Part shown: positions 59,576 to 64,000 of the stretch, piece after piece
How the letters are laid out: each line of letters begins with the position of its first letter
Numbering within the stretch: position 1 is the first letter of the stretch
Origin: Pseudisothecium myosuroides
Lineage: Eukaryota > Streptophyta > Bryopsida > Hypnales > Lembophyllaceae
DNA: 64,000 nt
Direction of reading: 5' to 3'
NCBI GenBank assembly: GCA_951799445.1
Contig: OX637292.1
Coordinates: 12,403,296 to 12,467,295, forward strand
Notes under the pieces: generated by a model
What the model saw: only the letters and a program-made list of their open reading frames with translations
The model's database searches: none
Told to the model about the DNA's origin: nothing
Program-made: the position numbers and the translations under genes

Positions 59576-62500
59576 CTGCAAGTTTGCCAAAAGTACCAAG
59601 CCTTGATACAATTTTCCAAAATAAAATCATATCAACTCTAAGAAAATAGTTCACTAAATCTTTTTCTATTTTTGTCTGCTATGGAATAACTGTATGTATC
59701 TCAACCTCAAAATGAATAGAACTACATAGTATCACAGCCAAAAATATAATGAATGAAATGCATTGTGCAAATACAATCAACAAGACTACTTACACTAATT
59801 TAACTGTACTATATATACCTCTTCATTTGGATTCTTATATTCAAATACACAATTAAGTGAAAATAAAATAAAACATACTACAATTAGTAGAGAGCTGATC
59901 CCGTTTTATAGCACCTCCTTTTCATTACCAACATATCATCTCTTCTAATTCAGGACGGTGGACTTCATTAAGTATTTTTAGTGTAAGTATTACTTCACTG
60001 AATGTGTATATCCACTAACCTTAGAATGTGGATGATTTTGTCTACTGCCACTCAAAGTTGGAGACTACTTTTGGAGACTACTTTAAATGACACTACTTGA
60101 ATCTCTAAGAACTTTCATCTATTTTCCAACAATTTCTTCAAAATATTGTGTAAGAAATTCAAGCATACTAATCAAAATTTTATTTCAATACATTTTGATG
60201 GGACACCCAAATTAATTTTCAATCTCCAATATTCACGGATCTTACAATGAAGCATACATCTATTATTAATTAAAATGATAATTATATGCAAATAATATCC
60301 TCTAAGTTAATACAAGGGAAGATGAATATATACACTATAGTATTGTAGTTGGCACAACTTTCTCAAGAATACTACCAAAGAATTTCACTACTCCATATAA
60401 AATCACTATACAATACAAGAAGTTCCGCATATTTTTACTTGATAGGACTATTAAGCCTGTGATTCATGCTCACCCAAGTATTGTACATTTTAGCCGCATT
60501 TAATTTATTGAAAGTTTGAGCATTAAATACAGATTGTTAAGCTACAACAGTTGGTAATCAACCTAGATAGTGTTTTGTTTGAAAATCCCTTTGTCAAAAT
60601 TGGCAATCTTGTCTCCATCAATCCTCCACTCAATTGTTGATTTCTCATGAACCCCTCCTAATATTCATATAGGAACTCAAAAGGTAATGTCTAAGGATTT
60701 TCAAAAATCTAACAAACCACCAAATCACTAAGTTCATTGACAACTATCTCCACTTTGAATCAATCACATAATGAAAATTGTTGATTATCAAGAATTGTCT
60801 AGTGGCTATTAACATTGACACTTTTTTCTGAGGTTTTTTCTACTAATCTTACAAATTCACCCATATTTACCAATTCAGGAACTCCATCATTGCCAACGCC
60901 AATTTGCTAGTTCTATTCAATAGTATAATCTATAACACATTTCAAGAATTCGCAATGACAGAAGCAGTGAATCCTTCTCCAGGATTATGTTTGCAATGTT
61001 TTTTCTTATCTTTCATTTATTTCTGCTATACATAAATGTTTCTCCCTTTTGACTTGTGAAACCTCTGACTATCACCTTTGTCGTGAAAGATTAAACAAAA
61101 AGATGTTGCATACGAAGTTCATATCTAATAACAAGAATTGCAACAGCAACAATTACAACACAGAAGTCGTAGAATTTCATGAGGCCACTAAGTGCGCATG
61201 TCATGAAGAAAATTCAAACATATACAACAATCTACTATCTGTGCAGTATCCGAAAGAAAGCAGAAACAAAATAATAGAGCAACACTTTAGATTCCCCTTC
61301 GAATAATTAGATGAACTTCCTAAAGACCTCGTAGGTGATTTAGAGTGAAAAAACATTCTATTTGTGAAGGTAACGATTTCCAATTCTTTGAGCTTCACCA
61401 AGATCCAGCTCAAAGACATATTTGTTTTTTCACTAGTTTCATTATCTCCTTAAATTCATAGTCATTTAGAAACAAGTTTCTCATGACCTACTCTGATTAA
61501 ACACGTATTCAATGAAGAAAAATCTCCATTCTTGGCTTCACTTTGATATGAATTACAATGCCCAACAAGTCCGACTCTTGCGAAATTGGTTACAAGAATG
61601 ACAGAACTATGCTAAACTGTAACATTTTAGCCTCACATTCATTCACCATAATTGAATTATAGGCTAAAGTAATTGTGTGAAGACGTTTTAAAAAAAAACT
61701 AGTGCCTCATGTCCTTACTTCAAGAATAGTTATTCCCACTTTCACAATTTTCCATTACAATTAATTGTTCCTACTGATCTTCTATTAGGAACTGGAGAAT
61801 AAGGAAATTGAACTATCCCGTAAGAATTCAACCAAAAGAATGTAAGTCAAAAGGCTCTAATATTGGATGGAAGCTTGCTCAACCCAAACAGTGCACTGTG
61901 CTCAAATATGAAGAATAAAACGTTGAATTGGCTCTACTTCCATCAACAAACAATGAACCCCACATTGAAAAATTGGAAAGACCATTGATAAAGAAAAAAA
62001 TTAATCCTTCACAATTGAATTCACAAATGCAGCAATGACATTGCACATCACAATATCAAATGATATTCCAATCTTGTACTATTGTCGCACCACATATCCA
62101 TTACTAAGGATGTCTGCACCTTGTCATCCATTTAGGACTCAACCTTCATACAACGTTTTCCCACTTGATAACTTCTATACACTATCCTCTTATTTAAATA
62201 GGCCACTGCTTGGATTACAAAATTTTAGCGATGAACGAATGTTGTAATGCTTTCATTGTCATGCTCTCCAGGTTGCACATTATAATTACTACAAAATTAT
62301 ATCCCTCAATAAACCTATTGAACCCGAGTGCCAACATTCCAAAGATTGGTTGGTGCTAAAATAAAAAGTATTCAAACCTGAGAGAAGCTTGTTCCATGGG
62401 AGGAACAATGCAATTCATACTCTAGGCCATCACCAAACGCGCATCAGTCCTAGAATCTTGCAGCAACAGGGCACAGTAGTTGTGCTCCACCTGTAACCCT

Positions 62501-63070
62501 GTCCAAACCCTAAGGTGTCAATGCATGTTTTGAAATGAATGAAAAATTCCTTTCTAATGGCTATATTTTTACACAAACCTATTCACTTGTGGACAACCTT
62601 GCTTTATCGTGCTTTGCATCTTCTAGGTGGAAGCAACTAGTCATAATAGAAACAATTGAAAAGCACAACATTGCTATGGGAGATTTCAAAAAAATGTACA
62701 GTAGCAATTTCTGAAAATTGTCATGAGTCCATTTCATCATGGCTTTGGAAACAATCATGTCTTACCTATTGTAGTTGCATCTCCATGTGCATTTCAAGGA
62801 ACACGATTCTTCCTGCTAGGAAAAAAATTCTATTTGTAGTTTGCAAATTCAAATTAACGGTACCACTACTTGCACCCATTTCCAAGTGTACATATTATGG
62901 CGCGGTGACCGCACAAAAAACAAGTTCTAACTCTATGTTGCATCCGCACACGGGGAAGAACTTGACATGAAAAATACATTGACTCCACTCCATCAAACAA
63001 GTAGAAGGATAGTGCATAATCTAAGAATACCATTCTTGGATGACATTTGTTGGAGGACTGTGGGGAAGTA
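59576..63070. other. AT-rich DNA upstream of the Plavaka-like gene
   Basis: No gene, RNA or transposon ends recognised over about 3.5 kb. Exon 1 of the transposase-like gene begins with an acceptor (TTGCAG|GACTCC at 59575), so an upstream 5' exon should lie somewhere here or beyond. AAACCCTAA occurs near 62504. Confidence 0.4.
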
Positions 63071-63330
63071 AGAGCTCCAATTTGTGAGTCACTTTTCATA
63101 TCCGCGCGGCATTGTCATCCATCTACTGCACATGACAAGAATTCCACCCGCCACCCACCATCCGCCAAGAGAGGTGATGGGGAGTAAGTGGCTACAAAGT
63201 TCCCGCCGGGGTAGGGTTTTGCTATGCTTGCCTACCTTGCGCATATGAGGCCTCCGTCGCACGTTACCAACAAGTTTTTTCCTAGAAGTTCTGGCACGAC
63301 CACAAGCCCAAAGTTCTACACTGAGCTATC
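63071..63330 (-). promoter_or_regulatory. GC-richer patch, possible promoter and 5' exon on the - strand
   Basis: Higher GC than the surroundings. On - it reads CATATGCGCAAG|GTAGGCAAG, a start codon followed by a good donor. Joined to the acceptor at 59575 it would read ATG CGC AAG GAC TCC, in frame with the transposase-like protein. This is suggestive only. Confidence 0.2.
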
Positions 63331-63686
63331 TCACAAATTGCTGTTTGTCACGCTAAACTCCTCTTGAGTCATTTTAAAAACTTTTTTGGGTCTTTTAATT
63401 TAGATTGTGGTGACCTCTCTTTAGTTTTTTTTGCTTTGTTTTCAAAATTTGTTTCTTAAAATTTGTTCATGAAGATAAAGATCAGAACTTGTGCAACTCC
63501 AGTTAATCAAGAGCTTCTCAAAATTATGTAAAGAATTTAAAAAAAAATCTCATGCTGTATATTTTTCAGTGCTTCTACTGCATTTGTGGCTCATTTCAGA
63601 GTGAGAGCCTAGAACACAAAAAACTTGAAGCTCATAATGACCATCCGTGCATGGAATTTTAAAAACAACAATTATAATCATCCATA

Positions 63687-64000
63687 TTAACCCCTAAACG
63701 TCTGGATTCATCTCCAAAATTGACGATTTGAGAAAAACCATTATAAACTACAATTTGGAAGAATATTTTGGAATTGGTATACAAATGAAAGTTGTAGATT
63801 TTGATTTTTAAATTCTATCCGTATGGTTAGATCTACTAATGCTATCACCAATCTTTTTCTATAAATTTTGAAAAGAAAATTTCAGAATTCCTTCTAAATT
63901 CAATTACAAGTAAAATATTATCATTTTATGAGTAAAACTTGTTGGAATGGATTTGAAATAAGGTTCTCTTTATGTGGTGATTTTTTGAAATTTTTGTGAC
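63687..64000. mobile_element. left end of a TTAA-family element, cut by the window edge
   Basis: TTAA-CCCCTAAACGTCTGG at 63687 matches the left terminus of the TTAA family. The right end lies outside the window. Confidence 0.6.

Noticed and set aside
1..64000. CRISPR arrays, rRNA genes, bacterial operons, LTR retrotransposon coding regions
   Set aside because: None seen; the tandem repeats present lack regular spacers and no gag/pol motifs were found.

Overview
The window looks like nuclear DNA from a land plant. The supporting evidence is an intron-split cytosolic ribosomal protein eL33 gene with a telo-box promoter, an NB-ARC/LRR immune receptor (NLR) with an RPW8-like N-terminus, GT-AG introns, and AT-rich intergenic DNA packed with small DNA transposons. 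A non-flowering plant such as a bryophyte or fern is my guess, from the strongly patterned LRR, the Plavaka-type transposase gene and the base composition. The sequence alone does not settle the lineage.

Layout: (1) 0.4-2.5 kb, a complete four-exon eL33 (RPL35A) gene on +. (2) 2.5-16 kb, transposon-derived DNA: a TA-flanked MITE, TTAA-flanked elements, a 1.4-kb Mutator-like element with a 9-bp target duplication, and a TIR element with a 4-bp duplication. (3) 16.2-17.3 kb (+) and 19.7-22.5 kb (-), two weakly supported gene-like regions with splice-bounded coding islands. (4) 22.5-36.6 kb, more repeats: tandem arrays, foldback, hAT, CACTA, TTAA and 4-bp-duplication elements. (5) 36.6-39.9 kb (-), an intronless 979-codon NLR whose LRR array is cut by an in-frame TGA and followed by decayed LRR sequence. 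(6) 40-55 kb, more elements, many nested, including foldback elements of about 0.6-0.9 kb. (7) 55.9-59.6 kb (-), a seven-exon Plavaka-family transposase-like gene whose frame is kept across every junction but is broken by one TAG at codon 45. (8) 59.6-64 kb, mostly featureless AT-rich DNA, with a GC-richer patch near 63.1-63.3 kb and the start of another TTAA element at the right edge.

The most informative result is the set of element boundaries. Three nested insertions can be checked against an unoccupied paralogous site within the window, which fixes their target duplications as TTAA, TA and the 8-bp GTTTTAAT. The TTAA family has CCC-starting ends, as piggyBac elements do. The family with GGGTGATTGCAAG ends and 4-bp duplications is one I cannot assign to a superfamily. 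Apart from the Plavaka-like gene I see no transposase, so the other families would need enzymes encoded elsewhere.
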